This document shows positions 50,445 through 59,783 of a stretch of 64,000 nt of DNA, piece after piece. The stretch covers positions 62,001 through 126,000 of the forward strand of contig NZ_LZSG01000034.1 of assembly GCF_001665395.1 (NCBI RefSeq). The letters run 5' to 3'. A model generated the notes under the pieces. That model was given only the letters and a program-made list of their open reading frames with translations. It was not told the DNA's origin and searched no databases. The stretch's first letter is position 1. Each line of letters opens with the position of its first letter. Position numbers and translations under genes: made by a program. The DNA is from Mycobacterium sp. 1164966.3. GTDB lineage: Bacteria > Actinomycetota > Actinomycetes > Mycobacteriales > Mycobacteriaceae.

Positions 50445-51578
50445 TCAACCACCCGAGTGCATGACGTCCGCCGCGGCGGGCACCGTGCAGTCGTCGGGAT
50501 CGTCGAGCCAACCTGCGGGCAGCGCCACGCGGGCCGGTGAACCCTGCCGACCACGGGGTCCGTTCGCGGCACTGGGGAACGGGATGCTGCGGTCCAGCCG
50601 GTCCAGCAGCGAGTCGAGTTCGGTGAGCGTCTTGACCAGCGCCAGTGCTCGCCGTAAGTCCGACCCGGCCGGGAAGCCGTGCAGGTACCAGCCGATGTGC
50701 TTGCGGATGTCGCGCATGCCCTTTTCCTCGCCGAAATGCTCGGACAGCAACGTGCCGTGCCGGCGGATGATGTCGGCGATCTCGCCCAGCGTCGGGGGAG
50801 TAGGTGGCGGGCTGCCGGTGAACGCCGCCGACAGCTCGGCGAACAACCACGGCCGACCCAGGCAGCCCCGCCCGATGACCACGCCGTCGCATCCGGTGGC
50901 GGCCATCATGGTCAGCGCGTCGCTGGCGTCGTAGATATCCCCGTTGCCGAGCACGGGAATCGTCCGCACGTGCTGCTTGAGCGCGGCGATCTGGTCCCAG
51001 TCGGCAGTCCCGGAGTAGCGCTGTGCCGCGGTCCGGGCGTGCAGCGCCACCGCGGCGGCGCCTTCGGCTTCGGCGATGTGCCCGGCGTCCAGATGGGTGT
51101 GGTGGTGGTCATCGATGCCGATGCGGAACTTCACGGTCACCGGGATATCGGTGCCTTCGGTGGCGCGGACGGCGGCGGCGACGATCTGACCGAACAACTG
51201 CCGCTTGTACGGCAGCGCTGCCCCACCGCCGCGCTTGGTCACCTTCGGCACCGGGCAGCCGAAGTTCATGTCGATGTGATCGGCCAGGTCTTCCTGGGCG
51301 ACCATCCTGGCGGCCGCGTACGTGGTGGCCGGGTCGACGGCGTAGAGCTGCAGCGAGCGGGGCGACTCGTCCGGGGAGAACGTCGTCATGTGCATGGTCA
51401 CCGGGTGCCGCTCGACGAGCGCGCGCGCGGTGACCATTTCGCAGACGTAAAGCCCGCTGACGGTACCGACCTTCGACTGCTCCAGCTCACGGCACAGCGT
51501 CCGGAATGCGACGTTCGTCACACCGGCCATCGGAGCCAGCACCACCGGGCTGGCTAGTGTGATCCGACCGATCCGCAA
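50445..51578 (-). CDS. dus: tRNA-dihydrouridine synthase Dus
   Basis: 377 aa flavoenzyme that reduces uridines in tRNA. VVLAPMAGVTNVAFR at the N-terminus, NFGCPVPKVTKRGGGAAL with the catalytic Cys, KFRIGIDD and GNGDIYDASDA are Dus motifs. TTG start. The equivalent is M. tuberculosis Rv0823c. It is 17 nt downstream of desA1. Confidence 0.93.
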   Translation of the reverse strand: MRIGRITLASPVVLAPMAGVTNVAFRTLCRELEQSKVGTVSGLYVCEMVTARALVERHPVTMHMTTFSPDESPRSLQLYAVDPATTYAAARMVAQEDLADHIDMNFGCPVPKVTKRGGGAALPYKRQLFGQIVAAAVRATEGTDIPVTVKFRIGIDDHHHTHLDAGHIAEAEGAAAVALHARTAAQRYSGTADWDQIAALKQHVRTIPVLGNGDIYDASDALTMMAATGCDGVVIGRGCLGRPWLFAELSAAFTGSPPPTPPTLGEIADIIRRHGTLLSEHFGEEKGMRDIRKHIGWYLHGFPAGSDLRRALALVKTLTELDSLLDRLDRSIPFPSAANGPRGRQGSPARVALPAGWLDDPDDCTVPAAADVMHSGG

Positions 51579-51595
51579 GGTTTTTTCGCGTCGGG

Positions 51596-52612
51596 TTACC
51601 GACGGCTCATCGCCAGCTTGCCTGCAGTCTTGTGCAGCTCCATCGCGGTGGTCTTCTTGCCCGTACGGGCTTCGCGGTCGAGTTGGCGCTGCTTGGACAC
51701 CTCGAACTTGTCGCAGGCCATCTCGAGGTCCTTGATCAGCACGGCTAGATCGTCGCGCAACGCGGCTGCCTCACCGGTGAAGTCCTCGCGCTCGAAGATG
51801 CGCCACTTCTTCAGTATCGGCATCACGACCTCGTCGAGGTGGATCCGCGGGTCGTAGACCCCCCCGACGGCGATGAAGACGGCTTTGCGTCGGAACTCGG
51901 GTACCTGGAAACCGGGCATCTGGAAGTTCCGCAGAATCAGGTGCAGTGATTTCATCGCTTGGTTGGGCACGAGGTCGAACGCGGCCTCGCTGACGTCGCG
52001 GTAGAAGATCATGTGCAGGTTCTCGTCGGCCGAGATCTTGGCCATCAGCTGGTCGGCGACCGGGTCGTTGCAGGCCTTGCCGGTATTGCGGTGCGAAATC
52101 CGGGTGGCCAGTTCTTGAAAGCTCACGTACAGGACGGAGTGGGTGACGCTCTCGGCGAACAAGTTGCCCTGGTGGTTCTGGCCCGGGCTGAAGCCACGGT
52201 TGACCACCTCGATGCGCAGCTTCTCCAGCTCGACGGGGTCGACCGCGCGGGTCACCACCAGGTAGTCGCGCAGCGCGATGCCGTGCCGGTTCTCCTCGGC
52301 GGTCCAGCGGTTGACCCACTGTCCCCACGCGCCGTCCATCCCCATATTCATCGCGATCTCGCGGTGATAGGACGGCAAATTGTCCTCGGTGACCAGGTTC
52401 TGCACCATCGCCACCTGCGCGACGTCGGACAGCTTGCTCTGCTCGGGGTCCCAGTCCTGGCCACCCAGCGCGTAGTAGTTCTTCCCATCAGACCACGGGA
52501 TGTAGTCGTGCGGGTTCCACGGTTTGTGCACGCTCAGGTGCCGGTTCAGGTACTTCTCGACGACCGGTTCAAGTTCATGCAACAGCTGCAGGTCAGTCAG
52601 CTGGGCTGACAT
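51596..52612 (-). CDS. desA1: Acyl-ACP desaturase DesA1
   Basis: 338 aa. Di-iron motifs EENRHG (about residue 100) and DENLHMIFYRD (about 190) are present. It introduces a double bond into acyl-ACP for mycolic acid precursors in the cytosol. CTGGAGGA precedes ATG 52612. The promoter region has repeated TATCTGTGT. M. tuberculosis Rv0824c. Confidence 0.94.
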   Translation of the reverse strand: MSAQLTDLQLLHELEPVVEKYLNRHLSVHKPWNPHDYIPWSDGKNYYALGGQDWDPEQSKLSDVAQVAMVQNLVTEDNLPSYHREIAMNMGMDGAWGQWVNRWTAEENRHGIALRDYLVVTRAVDPVELEKLRIEVVNRGFSPGQNHQGNLFAESVTHSVLYVSFQELATRISHRNTGKACNDPVADQLMAKISADENLHMIFYRDVSEAAFDLVPNQAMKSLHLILRNFQMPGFQVPEFRRKAVFIAVGGVYDPRIHLDEVVMPILKKWRIFEREDFTGEAAALRDDLAVLIKDLEMACDKFEVSKQRQLDREARTGKKTTAMELHKTAGKLAMSRR

Positions 52613-52625
52613 GGCGTCCTCCAGT

Positions 52626-52662
52626 TATCTGTGTCTGATGGTTGCAGTCAATATATCTGTGT
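52626..52662. promoter_or_regulatory. Direct repeat in the desA1 promoter
   Basis: TATCTGTGT at 52626-52634 and 52654-52662, 28 bp apart. On the minus strand TTGACT and ATAACT 17 nt apart form a possible -35/-10 pair overlapping one copy. It could be a site for a fatty-acid regulator, since desA1 is known to be repressed in mycobacteria. Confidence 0.35.
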
Positions 52663-52738
52663 ATCCCAGTAGCATCAAGTTTCCGAGCCTCGGCGTGGCG
52701 AACATCAAATCGCCGGGAGTCCACGTGTCGGACGAGGC

Positions 52739-53380
52739 TCAGTCGCGCGGTGCGGACCGCACCGGTTGATCGAGTTTTCGCAGCTCACGGCGGGGAACGT
52801 AGGCAGCGGCCGTGCTCATCAGCATGTCCACGCAATAGTCGATGAATCGTTCGCGGGTAACGTCCAGCTGCCCATTCAGGTAAGCCGTGAATAGACCGGT
52901 AAGGCCGCCGATCAGACTGGTGGCGACCAATTTCTGCAGCGCCGGGTCGCCGATCCGGGACAGCTTGCGTTGCAGCAACTCGATGAAGTTGGGCATCCAC
53001 TCGGCGCCCGACCGGGTGAGTATCGGCTCGACCGCCGGGGCCAGCAGCAGCACACGTCCGCGCACCGGATCGTCGACCATCAGCGCGACGAATTGCTCGA
53101 CGGCTTCCCGAGGCGTCTTCGCCGAGGTCAGGGTCGCCATTGCGCGCGCGCACACGTCGTCGTAGACGGCCCGGACGAATTCGTCGCGGTCGGAGAAGCT
53201 TTCGTAGAAATAGCGCTCGGTCAGCGCGGCCTTGCGGCACACCGCCCGAACGGTGAGCGCGGGTCCTGCGTCACCGCCGAGCAGCTGGACGCCGGCGGCC
53301 AGCAGATCGTCGCGGCGAAGTGCCAGGCGACTCTCCAGCGGGACGCCGGACCAACGGCCCCGTCGTTGACCGGATTGCAC
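52739..53380 (-). CDS. TetR-family regulator, Rv0825c-like
   Basis: 213 aa, HTH at about residues 15-60 (LLAAGVQLLGGDAGPALTVRAV...RYFYESFSDRDE). GTG start has AGGAG 5 nt upstream. It is divergent from the DUF2236 gene, and the spacer carries CTACA-N13-TGTAG (53393-53415), a possible operator. Matches M. tuberculosis Rv0825c. Confidence 0.85.
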   Translation of the reverse strand: MQSGQRRGRWSGVPLESRLALRRDDLLAAGVQLLGGDAGPALTVRAVCRKAALTERYFYESFSDRDEFVRAVYDDVCARAMATLTSAKTPREAVEQFVALMVDDPVRGRVLLLAPAVEPILTRSGAEWMPNFIELLQRKLSRIGDPALQKLVATSLIGGLTGLFTAYLNGQLDVTRERFIDYCVDMLMSTAAAYVPRRELRKLDQPVRSAPRD

Positions 53381-53447
53381 ATCGCTCCTAAGCTACAAAG
53401 TGACAACGCATGTAGTCAGAATCACCGACATCCCCGGGAATTGACCA

Positions 53448-54479
53448 GTGACTCAAGATACGTCCGCAGCCTGCCCGCTGACCAGCACCAGAGCTGGTGC
53501 CGACCGCCCAGAGGCAAGGGACGTGGCGGGCGGCTGTCCGGTATCGCCCCTCGGTTATGACGCACCGCCGGTCCCGCTCGGGCCGGATTCTTTGACCTGG
53601 CGCTACTTCGGCGACTGGCGCGGCATGCTGCAGGGGCCGTGGGCGGGATCCATGCAGAACATGCACCCGCAGCTGGGCGCGGCGGTAATCGATCACTCGA
53701 CGTTCTTCCGCGAACGCTGGCCGCGGCTGATGCGGTCGCTGTATCCGATCGGCGGAGTGGTGTTCGACGGCGACCGCGCTCCGACTACCGGCGCCGAGGT
53801 CCGTGACTACCACACCGCCATCAAGGGCGTCGACGAACAGGGCCGCCGCTACCACGCGTTGAATCCCGACGTCTTTTACTGGGCGCACGCCACCTTCTTT
53901 GTCGGCACCATTCATGTGGCCGAGCGGTTCTGCGGCGGACTGAACGAAGCGCAGAAGCGCCGGCTGTTCGACGAGCACGTCGAGTGGTATCGCATGTACG
54001 GCATGAGCATGCGGCCGGTGCCGGCGTCCTGGGAGGAATTTCAGGTCTATTGGGATCACATGTGCCGCAACGTGTTGGAGGACAACTTCGCGGCACGCGC
54101 CGTGCTCGACCTCACGGAACTGGCCAAACCTCCGTTTGCCCAATGGATTCCGGAGAAGCTGTGGGCCGCTCAGCGCAAATTGCTGGCGCCGTTCTTCGTC
54201 TGGCTGACCGTCGGCCTCTACGATCCGCCGGTTCGCGAGCTGATGGGCTACCAGTGGTCGCGCCGCGACGAATGGCTACACCGCCGATTCGGCGGCATCG
54301 TGCGCGTGATTTTTGCTTGCGTGCCCTTCCGGTACCGAAAGCACCCCCGGGCCCGCGCCGGCTTCGATCGCGCGACGGGTCGAATCCCGGCCGACGAACC
54401 ACTGGTGCAGACGCCTGCGCGCAACCTGCCGCCGCTCGACGAGCGCGACAACCTGAAGCACTACTGCCCGCAGGTCTGA
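53448..54479 (+). CDS. MpaB/DUF2236-family oxygenase-like protein, Rv0826-like
   Basis: 343 aa. The DUF2236 pattern with the conserved His residues (RDYHTAIKG, YWAHATFFVG) fits the MpaB/rubber-oxygenase-like family that may bind haem. Its substrate is unknown; it matches M. tuberculosis Rv0826. It is divergent from the TetR-type gene. Confidence 0.78.
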   Translation: MTQDTSAACPLTSTRAGADRPEARDVAGGCPVSPLGYDAPPVPLGPDSLTWRYFGDWRGMLQGPWAGSMQNMHPQLGAAVIDHSTFFRERWPRLMRSLYPIGGVVFDGDRAPTTGAEVRDYHTAIKGVDEQGRRYHALNPDVFYWAHATFFVGTIHVAERFCGGLNEAQKRRLFDEHVEWYRMYGMSMRPVPASWEEFQVYWDHMCRNVLEDNFAARAVLDLTELAKPPFAQWIPEKLWAAQRKLLAPFFVWLTVGLYDPPVRELMGYQWSRRDEWLHRRFGGIVRVIFACVPFRYRKHPRARAGFDRATGRIPADEPLVQTPARNLPPLDERDNLKHYCPQV

Positions 54480-54489
54480 GCCGCCCGCG

Positions 54490-54693
54490 TCAGCCGTGGG
54501 CGTGGTTGTGGATGTCTTCGAGGCCGGACTGATGCACGTGCTCGTGAGTGTGCTCGGTCCCGTCGTCGTGTGAGTGCGAATGCTCATGCGCGACGTGCTC
54601 GTGGTCATGCGTGGTGTGGGCGTGCGTGTGCGCCTCGTCGCCGTGGTGGTGTTCGTGCGCGTGCGGTGCATCGTGGGCGTGCTGCTCGGTCAT
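54490..54693 (-). CDS. Small histidine-rich metal-binding protein
   Basis: 67 aa with about 25 histidines, in HxH and HHH runs starting MTEQHAHDAPHAHEHHHG. Its AAGGA-type RBS (AGGAAGG) supports ATG 54693. It is directly downstream of kmtR and probably stores or carries nickel or cobalt. I do not recall this gene next to kmtR in M. tuberculosis. Confidence 0.7.
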   Translation of the reverse strand: MTEQHAHDAPHAHEHHHGDEAHTHAHTTHDHEHVAHEHSHSHDDGTEHTHEHVHQSGLEDIHNHAHG

Positions 54694-54737
54694 GTTGTTT
54701 CCTTCCTGCGAAATGTGTTGTGCGAGTGCAAGATCAC

Positions 54738-55109
54738 TCAACCGGCATCGGTGACGGCCTGAAGTCCGCCGTCGGCGCGGTGATGCCGCGGTACTCCTGG
54801 GCCGGCGTGCTCGGCGTTGTGGACGGCGTCGATGACGAGCTGGCGCACATGGTCGTTTTCCAGGCTGTAGAAGATGGTGGTTCCCTCGCGGCGGGTGCGC
54901 ACCAACCGTGCCATCCGTAGCTTCGCCAGATGCTGGGATACCGACGGCGCCGGCTTGCCCACATGTTCGGCGAGTTCATTGACCGACATCTCTCGGTGCG
55001 TCAATGACCACAGCACCTGCACACGCGTGGCGTCGGCCAGCATGCGAAAAACCTCGACCACCAGACCGGCCTGGTCAGCGGGCAGTCGATCTGCATTATC
55101 TGCATGCAT
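54738..55109 (-). CDS. kmtR: ArsR-family nickel/cobalt sensor KmtR
   Basis: 123 aa from ATG 55109. The winged-helix motif ADATRVQVLWSLTHREMSVNELAEHVGKPAPSVSQHLAKLR spans most of residues 20-65 (described, not quoted in full). His residues at the N- and C-terminus (MHADNADR, HRAD...) fit metal sensing like M. tuberculosis KmtR (Rv0827c). A perfect palindrome overlaps its start, suggesting autoregulation. Confidence 0.85.
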   Translation of the reverse strand: MHADNADRLPADQAGLVVEVFRMLADATRVQVLWSLTHREMSVNELAEHVGKPAPSVSQHLAKLRMARLVRTRREGTTIFYSLENDHVRQLVIDAVHNAEHAGPGVPRHHRADGGLQAVTDAG

Positions 55110-55118
55110 ACGCAGATA
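55097..55118. promoter_or_regulatory. KmtR operator-like palindrome over its own start codon
   Basis: TATCTGC and GCAGATA are 8 nt apart and perfectly inverted. The palindrome covers the kmtR ATG. The deaminase stop is 5 bp away. Confidence 0.6.
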
Positions 55119-55122
55119 GTAG

Positions 55123-55650
55123 CTAAAGCTCCGTGGCAATGCCAGTGCCAGTTTCAACCGGCGGAACCACGGTGGATCTGCGTTCGCCGCCATTGCGCTT
55201 GTTCCACAACCGGTACACGTCCACCGCGGCGTCTGTGGGTTCATAGCGCATCGGCAGGCGGCGTTGGTCCCACTTCTTGGCGAATTCGTCGTAGAAGGTG
55301 GCGACTTCGAAGTACTTGCGGTCGTCGAGGTAGTACTGCTCGTACGACTCGCGCTCAACCAGGAAGACGACTTCCTCGGGCGAGCAGTAGTACAACGAGC
55401 CCAGGCACATCGGACACGGGTGCGCCATCACATAGATGGTGGCGCCGACCAGGTGTTCGGTGCCCAGTTTGGTGCAGGCCTCACGGATGGCCAGGATCTC
55501 TGCGTGAGCGGTCGGATCGTGCGTCTGGGCGACCTTGTTAGCGCTCTCGGCGAGGACTTCGCCGTCCTTGACGATCACCGTCGCGAACGGCCGACCACCC
55601 TCGGCGACGTTCTGGCGAGCAAGGTCGATGGTCCGCTGAGCAAAGTCCAC
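55123..55650 (-). CDS. Nucleoside/guanine deaminase-like protein, Rv0828c-like
   Basis: 175 aa. Zinc-dependent cytidine-deaminase-fold motifs HAEILAIREA and PCPMC are present, as in guanine deaminases. It probably deaminates a purine or pyrimidine base. It is upstream of kmtR with a 13-nt gap and may be transcribed with it. Matches M. tuberculosis Rv0828c. Confidence 0.85.
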   Translation of the reverse strand: MDFAQRTIDLARQNVAEGGRPFATVIVKDGEVLAESANKVAQTHDPTAHAEILAIREACTKLGTEHLVGATIYVMAHPCPMCLGSLYYCSPEEVVFLVERESYEQYYLDDRKYFEVATFYDEFAKKWDQRRLPMRYEPTDAAVDVYRLWNKRNGGERRSTVVPPVETGTGIATEL

Positions 55651-55735
55651 CTCGACCTCCTGGGGTCCTCCGGGCGTATGAAATGGAATACCTCGAAACG
55701 CTAGTCCCGTGGATGAGTGCGGTGTGCTATTAACT

Positions 55736-55748
55736 AGATAATCTATCT
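55736..55748. promoter_or_regulatory. Small palindrome in the methyltransferase promoter
   Basis: AGATA-ATC-TATCT, 25 bp upstream of the methyltransferase start, lies in an AT-rich stretch unusual for this genome and may be an operator or a -10 region. Confidence 0.35.
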
Positions 55749-55772
55749 TTTTGTGACGTGAACGGAGCAGGC

Positions 55773-56675
55773 ATGGCGCGCACCGATCGTGACCGCTGGG
55801 ATCTCGCGACGAGTGTGGGAGCGACGGCGACCATGGTCGCCGCCCAGCGGGCGCTGGCCACCGACCACGCCTTCATCGAAGACCCGTATGCGGCGGCGCT
55901 GGTGCGTGCCGTGGGCATCGACGTCTATACCCGGCTGGTCAATGGTGAGATCCCGCGCGGGGAGGGCTCGGAGTTCGACCCGGAACGCATGGCCCGCGGG
56001 ATGGCTTGCCGTACGCGGTTTTACGATCAGCATTTTCTCGACGCGGCCCGCAGCGGTATCGATCAGGCGGTGATCCTCGCGTCGGGCCTCGACGCGCGCG
56101 CCTACCGGCTGCCGTGGCCGCAGGGCACGGTGGTCTACGAGGTGGACATGCCGGAAGTGATCGAGTTCAAGACACAGACGCTGCGTGATCTCGGTGCCGA
56201 GCCGACGGCGGAGCGGCGCACGGTGGCGATCGATCTGCGCGACGACTGGGCGACAGCACTGCGGTCGGCGGGATTCGATCCGCAGGCGCGTTCGGTGTGG
56301 AGTGCGGAGGGCTTGCTGGTCTATCTGCCCGAAGATGCCCTGGACGCCTTGTTCGACAACATCACCGAGCTCAGCGCACCCGGTAGCCGGCTTGCTTTCG
56401 AATTCGTGCCTGACACCACGGTTTTCACGCAAGACCTGTGGCGCGACCACTACGATCGGATGGCCGAACTCGGGTTCGAGGTCGACTTCAACGATCTGGT
56501 CTACCACGGCCATCGCGGGCACGTCATCGAATATCTCAACGAGCGTGGCTGGCGGACGTCGTCGCGTACGACGGCAGAGTTGCACGCGGCCAACGGTTTT
56601 ACCTATCCCGTCGACGGGATAGCGTCGGCCTTCGCCGATCAAACCTATAGCAGCGCAGTGCTGGGTGACACGTGA
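55773..56675 (+). CDS. Class I SAM-dependent methyltransferase, Rv0830-like
   Basis: 300 aa from ATG 55773, fixed by GGAG 5 nt upstream. The family signature [19 protein letters not shown] and [16 protein letters not shown] (SAM-binding loop) identify the large mycobacterial LCMT/TIGR00027 family. Substrates are usually unknown O-methyl acceptors. Matches M. tuberculosis Rv0830. Confidence 0.85.
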   Translation: MARTDRDRWDLATSVGATATMVAAQRALATDHAFIEDPYAAALVRAVGIDVYTRLVNGEIPRGEGSEFDPERMARGMACRTRFYDQHFLDAARSGIDQAVILASGLDARAYRLPWPQGTVVYEVDMPEVIEFKTQTLRDLGAEPTAERRTVAIDLRDDWATALRSAGFDPQARSVWSAEGLLVYLPEDALDALFDNITELSAPGSRLAFEFVPDTTVFTQDLWRDHYDRMAELGFEVDFNDLVYHGHRGHVIEYLNERGWRTSSRTTAELHAANGFTYPVDGIASAFADQTYSSAVLGDT

Positions 56676-56680
56676 AAAGC

Positions 56681-57493
56681 CTACTGCTGTAACAAGCCGT
56701 CTTTCAGGCGGCCGGTGATCATCTCGTGGAACGCGCTGCGAGCCGGAACGTACAAATCTTGCAGAATCGCCACCAGCGCATCCCGATTGAATTCGGGAAT
56801 CGCGCCGACGGGCGTCCAGAAGCTGTCGATGTCGATGTGGAAATACGGTCCGGGCCGAACCGCCGTGGCGCGGCGTAGGTGGTAATTCGGGTCGAGCGCC
56901 TGACCGATTCCCGGGCCGTAGCGCACGATGACCGCTTTGTTCGGTTGCGGGTCGCGAAAGACCGCGGCGCCCTGCCACTCGGTGAGCAGCATGCCTGCCG
57001 GAGCGATGGCCTGCGGTCCGAGCAGCGACGCGTTGATCGAGTCACTCCACGCGATGCGGCCACCTTCGCTTGGCGGGATTCGGATTTCGAGCACATAACG
57101 TAAGCCGATGCGTTCCATGCCGACGATCGAAGAGACTTGTGCACGCGCGTCGACAACCCGCATCACAATCTCAAGGAACGTCTCGAAGCTGTCGTAGGCG
57201 GTGGTCTCGACAACGATGGCCTGACCTCTCAGCGAAGCGGCGACCGTGTTGTCGCGGTTGACATAACGGATGAACCGCTCCGCTGTTGGCTGTGGGGCGC
57301 TACCGGGGGCCGCAATTCCCCAACCGACGTCCTGGGCCTGACGTTCGATCGGCAGTTGATCGACCAGTAGACGTTTGACCTCGGAGCGCGACGACTCGGT
57401 GAGCGAATCCGTTACCGGGTGCCGGATTTCCATCGTGACCAGGGCGATGGGCGCGGTTGGGCTTACCTCATCGGGATTCATTTCGGGAAGCAT
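56681..57493 (-). CDS. TIGR04255-family protein, Rv0831c-like
   Basis: 270 aa from ATG 57493. It begins MLPEMNPDE and has the repeated structural pattern seen in TIGR04255 proteins; it has no catalytic signature. It matches M. tuberculosis Rv0831c. It is 22 nt downstream of the kinase gene and in the same orientation, so they may be co-expressed. Confidence 0.78.
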   Translation of the reverse strand: MLPEMNPDEVSPTAPIALVTMEIRHPVTDSLTESSRSEVKRLLVDQLPIERQAQDVGWGIAAPGSAPQPTAERFIRYVNRDNTVAASLRGQAIVVETTAYDSFETFLEIVMRVVDARAQVSSIVGMERIGLRYVLEIRIPPSEGGRIAWSDSINASLLGPQAIAPAGMLLTEWQGAAVFRDPQPNKAVIVRYGPGIGQALDPNYHLRRATAVRPGPYFHIDIDSFWTPVGAIPEFNRDALVAILQDLYVPARSAFHEMITGRLKDGLLQQ

Positions 57494-57515
57494 AGCGGCC
57501 ACCAGGCTGAGTCGA

Positions 57516-59783
57516 TCAGGCGCTGTTGACCAGTATCGCGTACTGGGCGGCGGCACGTTGACGGGCGTCCTTTTCCTCGTTGCTCCAAACCGTGGCGACG
57601 TAGCGCCCGAACGACACGAAACACACGAAGCGAGCATTGGCGTTGTCAGCCCAGATTGGTTCCTTCTGCTCGACGCATCGGGCGTCCTGGAGAGCGTCCG
57701 GCGCGGGCACATCGTGGTCGATGAATTCCTGCCTGGCGGCCTCGAGCAGCTTGGGGACAAGGCTTTTCGCCGCGTCATCGTCTTTGGCCCGAATCAGTTG
57801 ACCGTCGGTACTGAAGGCGCAGCGGTCGATCCCTGCCTGGTTGAACAGTCCGTCCTTCCGGGCCTGGCTGTCGGCACACAGGCCGGCCGCACGGGGGCCG
57901 ATGCTTCCGAAGTTGACCGACACTTTCGGCTGCTCGCCGGCGACAAATGTCCGGCTGAGCATGTTGTCCGGATCAAGTGGTAGCGAAGTGAGTCCGGCTT
58001 CGACGCCCGGAATCAGCTTGGCCATGAGGGGTGTTTGCAGGTCCAACGTGCGTTTCACCCGCTGGATCAAATAGTCCAAATTGGGTGATGAGTCGCTGCG
58101 CGCGGCGATCGACGCGACCACCCTGCCCGAGGCCATGGTCGCCGCGATCGACGGGGAAGCGGGCCGGTAGTGCGACTTGGCCTTCGGATATCCCGGGATG
58201 GTGGCCGCCCGGTTTTCGGGGTTTACCGCGAAGTCGACGGCATCCATCTCTGTAGCGGCGCGCGCCGCCGAGTCTTCGTTGGGGAAGCTGGTCAACATGA
58301 CCATCAGGAAGTCTCCGGACTTCTCACGCGAAAAGTTGACGAGGCGCTTTGAAATCCCCTCGACGAGATAGGCGGTGATCATGCCGTACTTTTCCAGCAC
58401 TGGTTGCACCAGCGGGGTTCCGGTACCGGCGATCGAGGTGGCGGCGGTCTTCGGATCGACGACCGCATTTCCATAGACGTGATCCAGCAACGGGTCGACA
58501 TCGTAGGGATTGGCGATGCCCTCGACGAGGCGAAACGACTCCAGGAACAGGCCTTCCTCTTTCGTGGTGGGCCCCGGCACGGGCCGTGGCTTCGTCCCGT
58601 AGCGCCCCACGTCGAGTTTGCTCAGATCGACACTCTGCGTGTGTGGGGATTTGCTGGTCAGCTTCCAGATGCCGAGTCCGGCCGCCACGGCGACGACGAG
58701 GACGATTGCCGCCGCGACGAGAATCCACTGGCCCCGCTTTCGGGGTGCCTGCGGTGGCCACGGTGGCCCGGTCGGGGGACCGAAAGGGCCGGTGCTCGGA
58801 CCGTACTGGGTAGGAGCGGAGGGCGGCCCCCAGTGGGGTGGCGGGGGAGGCGTGTGCTGCGGCGGCATGTGTTGCGGTGGCGGCGTGTGTTGCGTCGGGG
58901 TGGGCGGCGCAACGGTCTGCGGCACCTTGAAGCTGGCCGTCGGGGAGCCCAGGGCCGCGACGGCCGCCTCCGCCGCTCGGGCGAACTCGCCGCTCGTCGC
59001 GTATCGCTCTTCGGGCCGCTTGGCCATGGCGCGCGCAATCACGTCGTCCAGTTGCGGCGGGAGTCCGACCCGCTGACTCGCACGTGGAACCGGGTGCGTC
59101 AGATGCGCGGCGACCAGACTCGCCCGGTCGCCGGAAAATGGCGGCGATCCGGTAAGAGCTTCGAACAGCACGCACGCCAGGGCATAAGTGTCGGCGCTGG
59201 GGGTCACCCTGGTTTCGTCGCCGCTGAACCTTTCCGGGGCCATGTAGGTCCAGGTTCCGAGCGTGTCGCCGACCTGGGTCAACTTCTGTTCGGTTGCGGC
59301 GTTGGCAATCCCGAAGTCCACGAGGTAGGCGAAGTCGTCGGCGGTGATCAGGATGTTTCCCGGCTTCACGTCCCGATGCAGCACCCCGGCCGCGTGGGCG
59401 GCATCCAGTGCCGAGGCGACCTGGCGCACCACAGACACCGCCTTTGCCGGCGGCATCGGCCCCGATTGCCTCAACATGGTGTCCAGGTCGATGCCGTTGA
59501 TCAGCCGCATATCGACGTAGAGCTGTCCGTCGATCTCGCCGGTGGAGTGGATCGGAACCACGTGCGGGTCCTGCAGTCGTCCGGCGATTCGGGCTTCGCG
59601 CTGGAGCCGCTGTCGGTAGTCCGGATCCTGCGCGTAGGTCCCCGCGATCAGTTTCAACGCGACGACTCGGTCCATGACCGTGTCCTGGGCCTCGTACACG
59701 GTTCCCATGCCGCCGCTGCCGATCAGCCGCCTGAGTAGGTAAGGCCCGAATTGCGTCCCCCGTTCCGGCCCTGCATCGGTCAT
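57516..59783 (-). CDS. Receptor Ser/Thr protein kinase with LpqQ-like extracellular domain
   Basis: 755 aa. Kinase domain at about 10-270: glycine loop IGSGGMGTVY, VALK Lys, HRDVKPGN catalytic loop, DFG, APE-type MAPERF. A proline-rich linker precedes a transmembrane helix (ILVAAAIVLVVAVAAGLGIW, near 355). The extracellular part (about 380-755) resembles LpqQ/DUF7373-type lipoprotein domains (four Cys visible in two pairs). ATG 59783 has AGGAG 8 nt upstream. Probably an environmental sensor; ligand unknown. Confidence 0.88.
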   Translation of the reverse strand: MTDAGPERGTQFGPYLLRRLIGSGGMGTVYEAQDTVMDRVVALKLIAGTYAQDPDYRQRLQREARIAGRLQDPHVVPIHSTGEIDGQLYVDMRLINGIDLDTMLRQSGPMPPAKAVSVVRQVASALDAAHAAGVLHRDVKPGNILITADDFAYLVDFGIANAATEQKLTQVGDTLGTWTYMAPERFSGDETRVTPSADTYALACVLFEALTGSPPFSGDRASLVAAHLTHPVPRASQRVGLPPQLDDVIARAMAKRPEERYATSGEFARAAEAAVAALGSPTASFKVPQTVAPPTPTQHTPPPQHMPPQHTPPPPPHWGPPSAPTQYGPSTGPFGPPTGPPWPPQAPRKRGQWILVAAAIVLVVAVAAGLGIWKLTSKSPHTQSVDLSKLDVGRYGTKPRPVPGPTTKEEGLFLESFRLVEGIANPYDVDPLLDHVYGNAVVDPKTAATSIAGTGTPLVQPVLEKYGMITAYLVEGISKRLVNFSREKSGDFLMVMLTSFPNEDSAARAATEMDAVDFAVNPENRAATIPGYPKAKSHYRPASPSIAATMASGRVVASIAARSDSSPNLDYLIQRVKRTLDLQTPLMAKLIPGVEAGLTSLPLDPDNMLSRTFVAGEQPKVSVNFGSIGPRAAGLCADSQARKDGLFNQAGIDRCAFSTDGQLIRAKDDDAAKSLVPKLLEAARQEFIDHDVPAPDALQDARCVEQKEPIWADNANARFVCFVSFGRYVATVWSNEEKDARQRAAAQYAILVNSA

